NCBI GenBank assembly: GCA_963556695.1
Contig: CAUWAG010000010.1
Span: 1,674,001-1,738,000, forward strand
DNA length: 64,000 bases
Source: Anthostomella pinea
Lineage: Eukaryota; Ascomycota; Sordariomycetes; Xylariales; Xylariaceae
Direction of reading: 5' to 3'
The notes below the pieces were generated by a model that was given only the letters and a program-made list of their open reading frames with translations, was not told the origin of the DNA and did not search any database. A program made the position numbers and the translations under genes. Within the stretch, counting starts at the first letter, position 1. Each line of letters starts with the position of its first letter. Below, in pieces: positions 1 to 12,036 of the stretch.

Positions 1-1141
1 CTTCGGTTGTTCCGCGGAATCAACAGAGCAACAATAACAGCAACGGCACAAAGGAGAGAGTCCACCCGAGATCGAGCAACGCAGCAACGGTGGATGCGAT
101 CGGTTCGGTGACAGGTAACGGGCAGCGGGGACTGTTTTGTGCCTTCATCCCTGTTTTGTCATTTGAGCTCCTAACTCTGCCAATGGCGGGGGACGTGAGC
201 TGGATGGCAGGATGGCTGGCCTGGCTGGGATCCCAGATCTTAGGTAAGCCGCCGGCTGGTAATTGGCAAGGATGTCGGGTATTCCATGTGGATGTAGCAC
301 TTCAGTGTTTTGAACGTGACAAGTAGGTAGGACGCTTATGTGGAAGATGAAGAAGTGAGCCGTCAGCCGTGGAAGTTAAAGAACCACAAATAGCACTTGC
401 ATATGCACATGCGAACTCAGTCAGGACAGAAACGCGGGAGATCGTTAAGCCACATGTAGGTACTTACGGGTGAACTTGAATCCTTGGGAGAGGCAGGATG
501 CGACACATGTCTCGAGTTGATTGCCCGTATTGTGATGATGTCTTCGCTACAGTACCACCAACCGCCAGGCGAAGACAGTCGAATGGGGTATTGACAAGAC
601 ACCTCATGCAATCGCCGGGAGGTGACCCGACACCCGACACCTGCAGGGAACCAACGCATAGCTGACGCTGAGTGGCTGCAAGGGGTGTAGCCATCTTTTA
701 ACCAACACCATTGAGACTTTCTCTGGCGTGGACCGTCGCGAGGTCGCTTGGAGTTTGTTCACACGTACCTGGAAGGCTCGAATAGGGGACATTAGGTGTG
801 TACTTAGACCTATCTGGTCTTCGCATTGACCGCCCAAGAGACACCAGAGTTTGCCACTTCTTTCTCAAGACCAGGGCCTCGATTGTCAACTTCATGTTTG
901 GACGTGCCAGTATTATCTCAGAGGCCTGCCCGCCATTTACCCTGTCATCGTCACGACATCTGTGAGGCCATGGCACGCAACGCAGTGGCACGTTATACAT
1001 TATGCACTGCAGTCGCTCACATCTCGCTCAACTCTAGATAGCCGTCGAGGACGCCACAGTGATGAGCACCAACTCTCCGGACTTCCATGCTCGTAGCCCG
1101 GAGGGCTTGTTGCCCGTCGTCGCATCTTGGCTAGTAATTGC
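1..1141. other. Region without a recognisable gene
   Basis: Open reading frames here are short, overlap on both strands and show no recognisable domain or splice-linked exon series. I see no RNA gene. The stretch precedes an internal telomere-type tract and a HET relic, which suggests non-genic accessory or subtelomere-like sequence. Confidence 0.4.
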
Positions 1142-1162
1142 TTAGGGTTAGGGTTAGGGTTA
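1142..1162 (+). repeat. Internal telomere-type repeat (TTAGGG)3.5
   Basis: Three perfect TTAGGG units plus TTA stand in tandem. TTAGGG is the telomere repeat of filamentous ascomycetes. The tract is short, has unique sequence on both sides, and its G-rich strand runs left to right. It may be a scar of a former chromosome end or of end-joining repair, or chance. It stands about 140 bases before a HET gene relic. Confidence 0.8.
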
Positions 1163-1303
1163 CAAGGCGCATGCGGGACGTGACAATCTCGTTCCAACAG
1201 CAAGTCGTGGTGCGACTACATGTATAAGCCGCAGCGGCGATCGCGTTCATGCTTGGCTCCGAACCGGTCTGATAGCAATTCTGATCAAGGAGTCTGTCTA
1301 AGT

Positions 1304-2170
1304 ATGCGGCTCCTCAAAACAGACATCTTGGAGTTGGTCGACTTCACTCGCCGTGACATGGCCAAGTATGCTATCCTACCGCATACCTGGGCCAAGGAAG
1401 AGGTTTCCCTTTGAGCATGTGCAACACTCCGCGCGACTTGCTCGGAAGGCTGGCTACCCGAAGATTCAGGGCTGGTTTCTAAATCCACTCGAAGAAGGTT
1501 CCCGGTGGCTTGGAGTTGAGACAGATTAGAAGGCTGAAGCTTGGGAGCCCCTATCATGACCAAGCATGCTCACCTGTTGCAATATCGACAAGTCCAGCAG
1601 TTTCGAGCTGTCGTCCGAAGCCATCTGCCCCATGTCCCAGTGGCACAAGCGAGCGAGTGTGTGTGTTGCGTATAGCTGATAGACGTACGCAGCATCTGGG
1701 GCGTCACCAAACGCCACCGAGCGAGCACTTGGGACGACGATGGTATATTCCCGTAGAGTCGGTGGTGGTCTCGTGGTCCATCTTCTTCCCTCAAAGGCTG
1801 GAGCGAAGTTGGACCAAGTCTAGCGGTTTAAACAACATGGCGTTCATCACTGGAATCGACTCTCGAGGGCTTGCCGGCGCCAACCCTTTGATTTGCACTG
1901 TCGTGATGGGAATGTTTTCGGCATCAGGCAGGACCACCAGGCATGTCGATGACCAGGTTTACTTAGTGCTTACTAAGTCTCTTCGCCATCGACAGGTAAG
2001 GGTGCAAATTCGTTCATCCGCCAAACGGTCAGGTAGAGGATTACACCAACTTGACCTGGGGCTCTAATACCGAGCAACATCACACGATGAGCATATTCGA
2101 CCTTCGGCACCGGGATAACTCCCCTTGCACTCAGCCCTCCTGATGTCGCTTTTCTGAACAGTGTCCATAT
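1304..2170 (+). pseudogene. Degenerate HET-domain (heterokaryon incompatibility) gene
   Basis: The N-terminus begins at the ATG at 1304 (MRLLKTDILELVDF) and carries the HET core KYAILPHTWAKEEVSL, followed at once by a stop. Later HET motifs survive in other frames. Around 1440-1470 there is a GYPKIQG-like piece. Around 1565-1665 there is TCCNIDKSSSFELSSEAI, matching the family's VDTCCIDK...ELSEAI block, with a VCVAYS piece just after it. Around 1850-1960 there is ITGIDSRGLAGANPL. Stops and frameshifts separate all of these. Intact HET proteins trigger cell death after fusion of incompatible hyphae; this copy cannot be translated as one protein. The motif order is that of one ancestral gene. 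The 3' end is uncertain. Confidence 0.7.
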
Positions 2171-4324
2171 GATCACGCGGAGATCAAAGGACCTGTTCTG
2201 ACGTATTCCGATAGCCGTGAGGATCTAACTAACTTTCTACCCGAATCAACAAGTAGAGACCTACGACTCTTATGTTTGAAAATGGGGTATTGGTAGAGAT
2301 TGCCTTATATCAACTTTATATTTGAGGGCCGGCCTGTGTACTTTTTGCTGGAACAGAAACCGTCGAGTGTCCAATCTACCCGGTGCTGTTCTCCTTGACT
2401 ACTTAACCAAGTCACTCTGGGTATATCTGTCCCAAAATCCATATATAGCGAGCAGTCTACCGTCCCGTCCTCAGTACAGCCCAGGGCTCTGAGTTCCACA
2501 ACCGAGTGTGCGGTTCAAGTCGACAACGCCTCCTGTCGGATTCCCTCTTGTCGTGAGAATGACATCGTGGATTGAAGCCCATCATGCACAGGAGTTTGCG
2601 CATGGCACAGGTATACCACCAGTATCCGGGGAGGCTCTGTATTCACGAAATACTGAAACGGAAGATCATGCAGAATTACACACTGGACCCGATTCATATA
2701 TAACTACTAATATGAAGACGACCCGCGTCGGTGGTGATACTAAAGGTGACTTGTGCTCTGAACTCCAGGGGCCAGCCAGGACAGTGGGCAGCCACTCCAT
2801 TCGAAAACCCAGAACGGAATGAAACTGCGGAGACCTGTTATCCACAAGGCGTCGTAATCTGGAAAACCCAGATTTTCTCCCTTCGACGCCGTGTACGCAG
2901 CGCCGAAGATAACTTAGAGACGGCGCAGCTGCGTTTCAGCAAACCTGTCACCGTCGATGCTGTTGGACAATCTACGGACTGAGGTGTCGAGCAGCTCGAC
3001 CTGCCGCCGTCGCCGCCAGGAAGTGAAGCGGGTAGTGAAGCAGGTTCCTACCTAGGCCAGTTATCAAGCTGTACATAAGTTCCGTAGAGACCATACGATG
3101 TAGAAGAGTGGGAAGGTATTTACTTCGCTCAGGGGTGAGGAAAACTGACCAACACTCACCTACGCCCAAGCCTGCTCGTTGTTTGCTTCTCGCATCCTAT
3201 GATTACACTCCCCAGGCCCTTCCCCCAGCGACAACACGAAAGGATTTCGTGTGCCCGCCCAAAGACCTAACTTGGTGGCCGTTCCAAGAAGGCTTCCTTA
3301 GAAGACCTAGGTAAGTACCACTCACTCACTGCCAGACTCGCCGTGGCCATCTCCACGCCCGGCAGCAGACATCACGGTAGGCATTACAGTAGGTATGGCC
3401 ATTGATAAGAAGCCCACAGGCATCGCTAACGAGGGGAAAGCCTGCCAGATAATACGATACGCATATCCACGGGCCTGGGCGACCTTCATGAAGACGTGCT
3501 CCTGTCGCCGGCGTTGCTGGATTCTGACGACAGCGTGAGCCACGCACCATTGCGAATAGGTGGCGAGTAGGGGGCGTATATAGATAGACCGACGCCTTTG
3601 GGCTCGCCCAATCTCAGCAGGTCTGGAAATGGTCTGTCTACCTCAATGAGCAGAGGCCGGATAGTTTGGTGAGTTGCCTGCTCCTCTGGAGGGTGCGAAG
3701 GCACTGAAGCAGCCAGCATACGTCGAGTGCCATATTCACCAACCTACACAGGTGGCTGGCCTTCTACTACCCTGTCCTTGAAGCAGTTTCTTTCATCATA
3801 GCACCCATGTTCGAAGTAACCACGAAATATCACAGAGAGGCCGGGGGTTTGTTCGACGTGCGACCTGACTTTAAGCATTCAGCGTTTGAAGATGCAGCAC
3901 CCCTTTTACATCCCTCCTACCATCCCATATAATGAAAACATTGCTGAAGGGCCCAAATGTTTGAGGTACGGGTCTTAGAAGGAGCCAATGTCTTGTTCTA
4001 AAAAGAGAGGTCGTCACGCACTATGGCTCCCGATCGTCACACTGAAGGGTCCGTGGCATCTGTAATTGTGGGTTGAGGAATAACCTGGATGGATGCTTCA
4101 TAACTGGCCGGGCTCTGTAGAGGAACCAGCAGCTGCTATCAACGATTTTCCGCCCAAGAGGCCGAACTCGCTTCATTATGTGAAGGAAGCATACATGCCC
4201 ACCGTCCCCGTCTCGAGGATTCGGTTAGGTAGATATGATTTCCGCACCCCAGCCTGAAGTTGGTCATCTCGACCCGACCTCCACGAAGAAGCCAATTCCG
4301 GGCCATCCGCAAACCCCTCCCTGC
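2171..4324. other. Gene-free stretch after the HET relic
   Basis: Only short ORFs in conflicting frames are present. I find no domain motif, RNA gene or terminal-repeat structure. The first part may contain further unrecognisable sequence of the HET relic. Confidence 0.4.
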
Positions 4325-5291
4325 TTAGTAGAAACTCTCCACCATGGTATCCTTCATGCTGCCGCCAATATTGCCCGGCGCGGCGCCCTCGCCCAGCCTG
4401 AACACGCTCTCGATGACGCTCAGTTCCGTGGCCGTGGTGTCGAGGCCCGTGACGGCAAGCCAGTCATTGACGACCATGCCCGCCCCGACAACGTTGCTGC
4501 CGCGGTTGACGGAGCCGGCGACGAGGGGCACCTGCAGCAGGCTGCTGAGCTCGTCCTGGTCCTGGATGCTGGTCTTGGGGTGGACGAGGCCGCCCTGGTT
4601 GCTGAGGCTCATGTAGCTGCCGACCAGCACGTTGTCGGCGATGGTCTGGCGGAAGACCTCGACGCCCAGCACGTCGGCGATGATCTCCTCGGTCTCGCGC
4701 TCCAGGTCCGGGTGGATGAGCGCGATGTGGTCGTTGGTCACGATGACGTTGCCCAGCGCCGACAGCCGCTCCTCTATCCGCTGGATCTTGATCTCGTCCG
4801 GCAGCGAATTCCGCAGGTGCTGCAGCTCCTGGTCGGTCGTCGACGTCGGTACGAGGAGGCCCTTGCGGTTTCTGGAAGGGGTGGCAAGGCACATGTCAGA
4901 TGTCGTCTGTGTCGCGAAAGCCAGGAATGGGGCTTGAGGGTATGGCTTACCCTGCTGTTAACCGCCCGATGATGCGCGTGCCTGCAATCGTCGTCCGGCA
5001 GATGGGGATGACATCTTGTAGTTCTGCTTCAAAGGTGCTGCAGCTCCGTCAGCCTCGTGCGTGACGACAATGCCAGAACAAAACACACCTGTAGAAGTTC
5101 TCGCTCGCGCCGACGGCGGTCAGGGCATATGAGTTGGTGAGTGTGGCGAAGACGCCGACCCTGTGATATCGCATCAGTACATGTACCTAGAAGTAGGCGC
5201 AAAACTTCGCGGGGTGCTTCGGTTCGTGGGTTCTTTGGCGGGGCTCTCGCACTCACTCGTTGGAGTTCTCGAATTGCGCGCGCACAGCCAT
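4325..5291 (-). CDS. tif6: Eukaryotic translation initiation factor 6 (ribosome anti-association factor)
   Basis: Four exons: 5257-5291, 5089-5160, 4951-5037 and 4325-4871. All junctions are GT...AG and keep one frame, giving 246 residues, the usual length of eIF6. The start is the ATG at 5289-5291 ([12 protein letters not shown]), the family's typical N-terminus. Exon 2 continues with [20 protein letters not shown], exon 3 with [13 protein letters not shown] and exon 4 with [20 protein letters not shown]. eIF6 binds the 60S ribosomal subunit, supports pre-60S maturation in nucleolus and nucleus, and blocks early 40S joining until release by Efl1 and Sdo1. The fold is a five-fold pentein. The gene is essential in yeast and normally single copy. 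The long antisense frames over the last exon are shadows of its high GC content. Confidence 0.95.
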
Positions 5292-6064
5292 GCTGGATGT
5301 CTGCTGGGGTATTTTGGGATACTGAGACTGCTGATATAGTAGAAGTGAGTGCGAATGGGTATCTAAGCTCGTTTGCGGGAGTGTGTTCGTCAGATTATGG
5401 TTGTGGTAATGTCAATGGAGGTGAGTTCTGCTGTCTGGGCGGGATTGAGCTCGATAAAGTAGTGTCTGCTGCCAGTGATGATCTTGGTGGGGTCTAGTTC
5501 CTTGTCCCTGCATGTCCTATTTTTCAGCCATTCCATTGTGGCGGCGATGACTCAACCAAGCGGCTTTGATCTTTCCGCATTGCCACACCCGAGATTCGAC
5601 TTTCCTGCTTGCATGCAGCTTCAATGTTCCCCGCTATGATTCATTCTCAATCATCTATTTGATGACTCTTCTCAGTAATAACTCCCAGCAATACCAGTAG
5701 CCCGTCCATGTTACCCAGTACACACATCATTCAATTGCATTGTGCTAAACGTGATATGTCTCTAGCTCGGTTGCACTTTTTGATTTCAAGGGCTCGGTGG
5801 GCTTCTTGCAACCGGGACATTGTCGTTTTCTTCGAGCACCGGCATGACTGTAAACGTATCGACTTAAAAAGACAGTTGTTTCCGTTACTTTACTCTGATG
5901 AGCTGAGGTAATGCGGCATCACCTTGGACGTCCAGCACGTGCAATAACAAAGTCACTGGCTTGCAGAGGCCAAAACGTTCTGTAGATACAGTAACTGCTA
6001 CGGATATCTCGGGATCAAAGCAACACATTGTCGAGCGGCTAACTCTGTCCTCGGTGCCCGCTGG
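5292..6064. other. Intergenic region between TIF6 and the 607-residue gene
   Basis: This stretch lies upstream of TIF6 and downstream of the next gene, which has the same orientation, so it should hold the TIF6 promoter. No clear core-promoter motif or other gene is visible. Confidence 0.4.
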
Positions 6065-8045
6065 CTACCGCAGTTCGACCGATGGGAAGAATCTCGGACC
6101 AGCGAAGCCCTTCGCCACAACCGCACGAATGTCAATATTGGCACGCGGATCCCGAGTTGGGTTCCACATCTTCAGCAATATAAACCGTCCTGACACTGGG
6201 GGGTCGAATCGTATCGTGCATTTGGTCTTGTTCTGCTCAATGAAAAACCGTGCATGCGGTGCCATCAGTTCGCCGCCCACCGCACGAACAGCTTCCTGTG
6301 TTGCCACCTGCGCAGCCTCTGCCGCCTCGGCGAGCGCCGATGTCGACCGTTGCCGGTGACGTCGCAGCCTATCGTCTGTCCCCGTGTACGAGAAGTCGTC
6401 CGCCGCCGCCTCGTCACTGCTGTCGCTCCCTAGTCTTTGAGTATCGCTCTCGAATCGCAGTGAGCCGATCCTATTCGGCGCACCCCATTCCCCTCTGGGA
6501 GCCGGATCCTCCGCATCGTCGTCACTACACTCTGTTGTGACGTGAAAGGGGGGAGGCGATGCGTTGAACTCAGAAGGGATTTGCGCAACTCGCAATTCGT
6601 TGTGCCTGTCCTGGACTCCGATTTCGTAAAAGCGTCTCATTCGCTGCTGAGAGGTTGTCATTGTACTCCCATCCTCATTATGCCTTACCGACACAATAGG
6701 GGCTAGAGGTTGCATCTCCCGCTCGACGCGCCTGGACGAGCTCCTGGGAGGTGAGTATTGGATTGCGTACTGGGCCGTCCTTGTCAAGAGGTGGTCAGAA
6801 GTCATTGAGATGAATACCATGCCTTCCTGGACACTGCGTGAACTTTGTGTCAGCATAAGCCCGAAGCAGGGGGAGGGGTATAATTACGGATCAGTAAAGT
6901 TGGACCTGGGCGCCTTGATGATGAGTTCTTGAAGCGTAAATACTGTGGCACCCTGGTGTCTCAAGACGATATTGCACCTCGGCCCCTCGGTGCAATATAC
7001 AGTATCGTCGTTCCTGAGTATATTCTCCGCAGCATATTTCTGACCATCGTCCGAGAAGATTCCCCCATCACAGCTGACCAACTCCATTGTCAGCTGACCA
7101 GGTTCCACCTGCCCATACTTGCCATACCGAAACCCCTGAAACCCGGGAGCGAGGCGGTCCGAGTCCAACTTGCGTCTCTTCGCCCGGCGACTCTCCTCTA
7201 TGGGTTCCTGCGGTGGCAGTGACGGGGATGTGAATGAAAGTTCCGCGTACGGATGTGCTGGAGTATGGGTGAAATCCAGCAGCGCGCGTAGCTGGTTGGT
7301 GTCGTCGCGTAGATGACCCGCGCTCTCGTTATCTTGAGACTGCGCACGACTGTGTTGGGCCGGCACAGAGCGGCGTACATCCTCTCGCGAGTTCTGCCCA
7401 TTGTACCACCCATGATCCCAGCGACCAAGCGTATCGTCCATGCTTTCGGTCCGGGTCTCCAGAGCGCCGCGTGACCTGGCTGAATAACGATCTGACGGGC
7501 GTGTCCGAGCTTGGCGTCCAGCCGGAATGTTTGCGGACGACATGAGTGACGGTCTTCGGGTACTCAAGGAACTCGAGGAACGCAAGGGCGGAAGTGAGGG
7601 AGCACCTAGGGGCAGGTTAAACAGAGGGGAAGTGTCCGCTGCTGGTGGCTCCCGCGAGAATCGGCGCTGCGTCTCAGAGCTGCGGTCGGAAGGCATAGCG
7701 TCCGATGGAGAGGAACGAGAAGCCCAGCGGCTCAGGTGATTCCGAACCAAGTCACGTCGTGCGTTGTTTGTGGACCGACGATGGAGGTGGGAGTGGAATC
7801 TTTCTATAGCGCGATACAATTCTCCAGACGGGCTGACAACGGCGGGCGAAGCGTTGTCATCGAGGATGGAACGAATGATTTCGTCGGCGGTGCGATAAGG
7901 GCTCGTATTTGAAGATGGGCGCTCAGGACGGTTATCAGACTGGTAGACCAAAACTAGTCAGTACTTCCAGCTTGTGGCGAGTGGCACGAGGAGACGGAGC
8001 GGCACATGGACCACAATGTTGCCTGTTTGATGAAATCCTTACCAT
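6065..8045 (-). CDS. Conserved fungal protein, DOC/galactose-binding-like region, unknown function
   Basis: Proposed exons: 8043-8045 (the ATG alone), 6888-7939 and 6065-6833, giving 607 residues. The ATG is followed directly by the donor GTAAGG; the acceptor is TACCAG at 7940-7945, so the protein begins MSDNRPERPSS. The second junction (CC|GTAATT, acceptor CACGCAG) joins NFTDP to VQEGMVF in frame. Residues about 20-260 are Ser/Arg-rich and look disordered. From about 290 to 370 a compact segment follows (SCDGGIFSDDGQKYAAENIL, RCNIVLRHQGATVFTLQELI, then VQEGMVFISM). A C-terminal piece ends SGRFILLKMWNPTRDPRANI and GFAGPRFFP. This resembles a jelly-roll, discoidin or APC10/DOC-type fold split by a disordered insert, but I infer that only from residue pattern. 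No enzymatic motif is seen. Confidence 0.75.
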
Positions 8046-9311
8046 GAAGAGGCCTCTGTCTCTTTGGACGAGACACTCAGAGAAGGCGGCGTCGGCGGTG
8101 ATCCAGGATCGGCGCCTAGATACAGACCAGGGCAGGATGCGAGGTAGGTAGGTCAGGGACTGACGCAACAATATGGCGGGTTTCTCTTGATATAATGTCT
8201 GGGGCCGTGAGATTGTGTGTTGTTGAGTAGGTGCGAGGTGGGCTCTATGTGACAATGCGAGCAGACAGACGTTCGATCGTACGTCTCTACAGTACCGAGG
8301 TGGTGTTTCGTATGTACGGGTGGAGGGAGGATGGATAGATGGGTGGATGGATGTAGTTGGGAAACGGGAACGACAGGAATGGATGATCAGGTAGGCGGGG
8401 TGAGCCGTTTCATTGGGGCTGCTGGAGTGCGGAAGGAAATGATAGCGTGTACTTGCACGGGCGCTGCTGAAGCTCTGAAACAAGCCACTGTAAAGCGCTG
8501 AAACACAAGGCACGCGGGGTACCTCTTTAACATGCACCTAGCCTTGCAACGTTGTCGGATAAGCATGCGCAGTGCTGACATAATCATGGATATGAAGATG
8601 CATGGTCGCGCCGCAGTTACATTACCTAACCTCACACTTGATTCTCCGCACCGTGTGTGTCTCTAAATGTAGCCTCGCTTCTACTGAGTACATCACGTAC
8701 ATCGCGAACTTGCAACATAACACGCAGCTTGAGCGTAATGAACATTTGAACTCCATCGAAACTGACTCAGGCAACTGTAATGATACCCGCTCCCAAGGTA
8801 CCGGTACCCCACCTACGCGGCTAGACCGTATGGGAGATAGGCCATTCTGGGCGGCTTGCATCTACACCTATCTGCATGCTGCCTGGCTGCATCGCTGCAT
8901 CGCTGCACGTTGGCGTTTGGGGACGAGGCTCAGTCAGTCACAAACACATCAATCCATCACACCACGCTCAGGCTGCAAACAGCCCGAAACTGCAGCTCAA
9001 GCGTCGAGGCGAGGTAGTCAGTGGCTAAGTGTCAGCGTTCCTCCACAAAAGCAAGACACATCCATTTGTTGAGCTCCAGCATCTTCTCTTGTCATCTCGA
9101 TCGCACTACTCGATATCATCTTGATTCTGGCGCCAGTGCCAGTGAGCCAGCGAGCAAACAACCAGATACCACCGTCACCATCTCGTCATCTCATCGCCCG
9201 CACCCTCTTCTATCACTCTATTTAAAGAGGCGACACCCGCGGATGAGGTTATCTCCTTGATGTATCATCGTCCTCACACTGAGACTCTCCCTCATCGCAC
9301 ACTCTCAAGCC
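8046..9311. other. Divergent intergenic region with GGAT-rich simple sequence
   Basis: This 1.3 kb stretch separates the 607-residue gene (left, minus) from AOS1 (right, plus) and should hold both promoters. A GGAT/GGGT-rich simple-sequence run lies at about 8318-8360. ORFs here are short and unsupported. Confidence 0.4.
9219..9227 (+). promoter_or_regulatory. Possible TATA-like element of AOS1
   Basis: TATTTAAAG lies 84 bases before the AOS1 ATG, a reasonable spacing for a fungal core promoter. This rests on the motif and its position only. Confidence 0.3.
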
Positions 9312-10918
9312 ATGGCCACTGCAGAACAGACTGTGCCCGCCGAGTCCCAAGCTCCCACTGCCGTCCCTGAACAACAGCCCGCTCAAGACAGCCAGATGTC
9401 CGGACAAGATTCGCAAGCGGGGGTGGCTCCCTCAACTGAGGCTGTCACGGACCAGACTGCCCAAGCCAACGGCCTGATGTTTCCGAATCAAGGTACCGCC
9501 TTGGCTGTACCACCTGGCCCAACAAACAACAGCAATGGCACATTCCCGCCTCTGAGTACCATCGCAACCGCTGAGCAACCCACGAACGGGCCCAACGGCG
9601 CGAATGCTAAGCAGGGCGCGACCGGCCAGAAGATGACTGCCGGTACGTGATTCCAGCGCCAGGTCTCTCTCTGTCTTCGGTTCTAACGTGATTTCCAGAT
9701 GAAATAGCGCTATATGATCGCCAGATTCGCCTTTGGGGAATGCAAGCCCAACAGAAGATTCAAGGCGCTCATATTCTTCTGATCACGATGAAGGCTCTGG
9801 CCAATGAGATCGCAAAGAACCTCGTCCTAGCAGGCATTGGATCTCTAACCATTGTTGACGATCAGATCGTGACTGAAGCCGATTTGGGCTCTCAGTTCTT
9901 TCTCTCCCAGGAAAACATCGGACAAACCCGCGCAGTGGCAGCTGCTGGTCAGATACAGAAGCTGAATCCACGAGTCAAGGTCTACCCCGATCCCGATTCC
10001 ATCATGAACAAAGGGGCGTCCTACTTCTCGGCCTTTGACATCGTCATCGCAACAGACCTCAACCCTACCCTGCTCGCCTTCATCAACACCGCCACCCGCC
10101 TCCACAATATTCAGTTCTATGCGGCTGGTTCACACGGCTTTTACGGCTACATCTTCTGTGACTTGATCGAGCATGACTACGTTCTGAAGCGTGACAAAGG
10201 CAACGGGAAGACTGCTCTGGGCCCGGAAGATGGCAGCCGCACACGCAGCGTGACGGAATTTAAGACTCAGAGGGAGGGCAACAAGACTATCGAATTAGTC
10301 AGCAAGCGTGAGCTCTATTCGACATGGGACCTTGCATCCGAGACGAGCGCATTGCCGTCCGAGTATCTGAAGTCGAAGCGTCGCCTCAAGGCTGTGACAC
10401 CGGCCCTCTCCTGTCTGCGTGCTCTCTGGTCCTTCCAGCAGATGTACAGTCGTTATCCGAACCACACCAAACAGGACCTAGAGTTCTTCACGAGGACCGC
10501 GACCCACAACCATCAACTACTCTCCCTTCCAGCAGAGACGCTTCGCTCCGAATTCCTGCGCAGCTTCTTGCAAAACATCGGCAGTGAGATGGCACCTGTC
10601 GCGGCAATCCTTGGCGGACAACTGGCGCAAGACGTCATCAACGTTCTAGGCCAGAACCAACAACCGATCCAGAACATGGTCGTCTTTGACGGAAACAAAA
10701 TGGAGGCCAACATGTACGCGATGCATCCCGAGGGTAACCTCGGCCGAGCCCAGCTCGAGCTCACAACGCCCGCGCCGGCGTCCGCGCCTATGGGTCAAGT
10801 CGGTATGCCACAAATGCTGCCGTTGGGCCAGACCAACAATTCGGTGCCGGGAAGTGCCACCCAGTCGGATGGCTTCAATCAGGCCGGGTCGGCGGAGTTG
10901 GCGGCGTTCATAAAGTGA
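9312..10918 (+). CDS. aos1: SUMO-activating enzyme subunit Aos1 (SAE1-like E1 half)
   Basis: Two exons, 9312-9642 and 9699-10918, with donor G|GTACGT and acceptor TTTCCAG, giving 516 residues. Residues 1-110 are a Gln/Thr/Ala-rich low-complexity extension. The ThiF/E1-like domain starts at DEIALYDRQIRLWGMQAQQK and continues with LVLAGIGSLTIVDDQIV, GSQFFLSQENIG and LNPRVKVY, all typical of the Aos1/UBA1 N-terminal half. There is no E1 catalytic cysteine segment, as expected, because the partner Uba2 carries it. Aos1-Uba2 adenylates SUMO and passes it to Ubc9, mainly in the nucleus. The protein is longer than the yeast enzyme because of the N-terminal extension and a Pro/Gln/Met-rich tail (about 455-510). 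The start is the first ATG after a TATA-like motif. Confidence 0.9.
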
Positions 10919-11287
10919 GATCTGAAATCCTCTCTCGCATTTTCCCGGGCGAAGACGACCCAGACACAGTGGGTCTTTCGGACCTCCTATGAGACGAATC
11001 TGGGCAGTCCATCTGGGCATGAGATTCACCTGGTGGTCTGCGAGCGAGGATGTTTAAGGGAGTCTCTTAGGCAGATCTTTCCGATGTTTCGATCGATTTG
11101 GAGGAGAGGCGCCCAGGATAGCATTGCGGAAGATACCCCCGCCACAAAGCAGTGGCGAATCTCTGCCGCTCACTTTTTTCTTCTCTTCCCATAGCTGAGT
11201 CAGTGGGTCAGATGATACTTGTACAGTAAGTAGATAGATACAGCCGCGAAACAACGGACCACAGAGTCCGTCTGTCAACAAACATGT
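10919..11287. other. AOS1 3' flank
   Basis: No gene is supported. The sequence leads from the AOS1 stop codon into a pair of perfect hairpins and then a transposon nest. Confidence 0.4.
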
Positions 11288-11336
11288 GTAACCGTGGGCT
11301 CAAGGGGGAGCACATAACCCTTGAGCCCACGGTTAC
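11288..11336. repeat. Perfect 19-bp inverted repeat (hairpin 1)
   Basis: Left arm 11288-11306 (GTAACCGTGGGCTCAAGGG) is the exact reverse complement of the right arm 11318-11336, with an 11-base spacer. Only one base separates it from the second hairpin. It lies 370 bases after the AOS1 stop codon, so it is probably too far to be that gene's terminator. A foldback-type mobile element or a structured RNA are other possibilities. Confidence 0.85.
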
Positions 11337-11337
11337 T

Positions 11338-11401
11338 CGTCAGGGCTCTAATCGCCTTGACCCAGTTTTGAACGACTGGAAAGGCGATTAGAGCCCTGAC
11401 G
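11338..11401. repeat. Perfect 21-bp inverted repeat (hairpin 2)
   Basis: Left arm 11338-11358 begins CGTCAGGGCTCTAATCGCC and is exactly reverse-complementary to 11381-11401; the spacer is 22 bases. The arm sequence is unrelated to hairpin 1. Two unrelated perfect inverted repeats standing side by side, with no visible decay, are unusual in fungal intergenic DNA. Confidence 0.85.
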
Positions 11402-11730
11402 GGTATGCTTGTTTTCTTGCACTACTTCGTGATATGTGTGTGGCTAACAGTAGCAACATGAGGAGACTGAAGGTATCGAACAGTAGTCACCGAAAATCGC
11501 AAGGCCAGATAGAGTTGCTTACACATCGGTTCATTCAGGACCCCTGGGCCCGCAAGAATGACGGATTACCCATCCATGGCATCAAGGTAGGTACGCCGTT
11601 GACCAAGTATCTTGCAGTGGAAACAGTAGGTAGTTAAGCTAGTTATATAGAGGTTGATTTAATCGATTCACCTCTGGTATAGTCACTCAATCTAGGTGGT
11701 CTGCATGGGCATTTGTTCTGGAGTGCAGGC

Positions 11731-11955
11731 TACACTCAGCCCTCAGAAGTCTCCGTACGCGCCATCCATGTTGGCAAGACTCCATTACCAGTAGGATAGT
11801 TGGAAATACTGGAATAAGCATACAGGAATAAGCAGCTCTGGCTTGATATATTCTTTCCATTGCTTATTATATTACATGGTGCTTATTCCGATTTGATAAA
11901 GTTATCGTTGTTTGCTGGACGGGTGGTGTGCGGAGACTTGTGCGGGTTCAGTGTA
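11731..11955. mobile_element. MITE, copy a (Tc1/mariner type, TA ends)
   Basis: About 225 bases with terminal inverted repeats. The left end begins TACACTCAGCCCTCAGAAGT and the right end, reverse-complemented, begins TACACTGAACCCGCACAAGT; both go on with CTCCG. Inside lie GGAATAAGCA motifs on the left and their complement TGCTTATTCC on the right, a subterminal inverted pattern. TA at the outer ends fits a TA target duplication. No coding capacity is visible. Two more copies lie at 25762 and 51772. Confidence 0.75.
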
Positions 11956-12036
11956 CGTCGAACTCGACAAATTGAAAACGGGCGGACCTCTGATACGTCG
12001 TCTGAAAGGTGTCACGACAGGGCAAAGTATCATGTA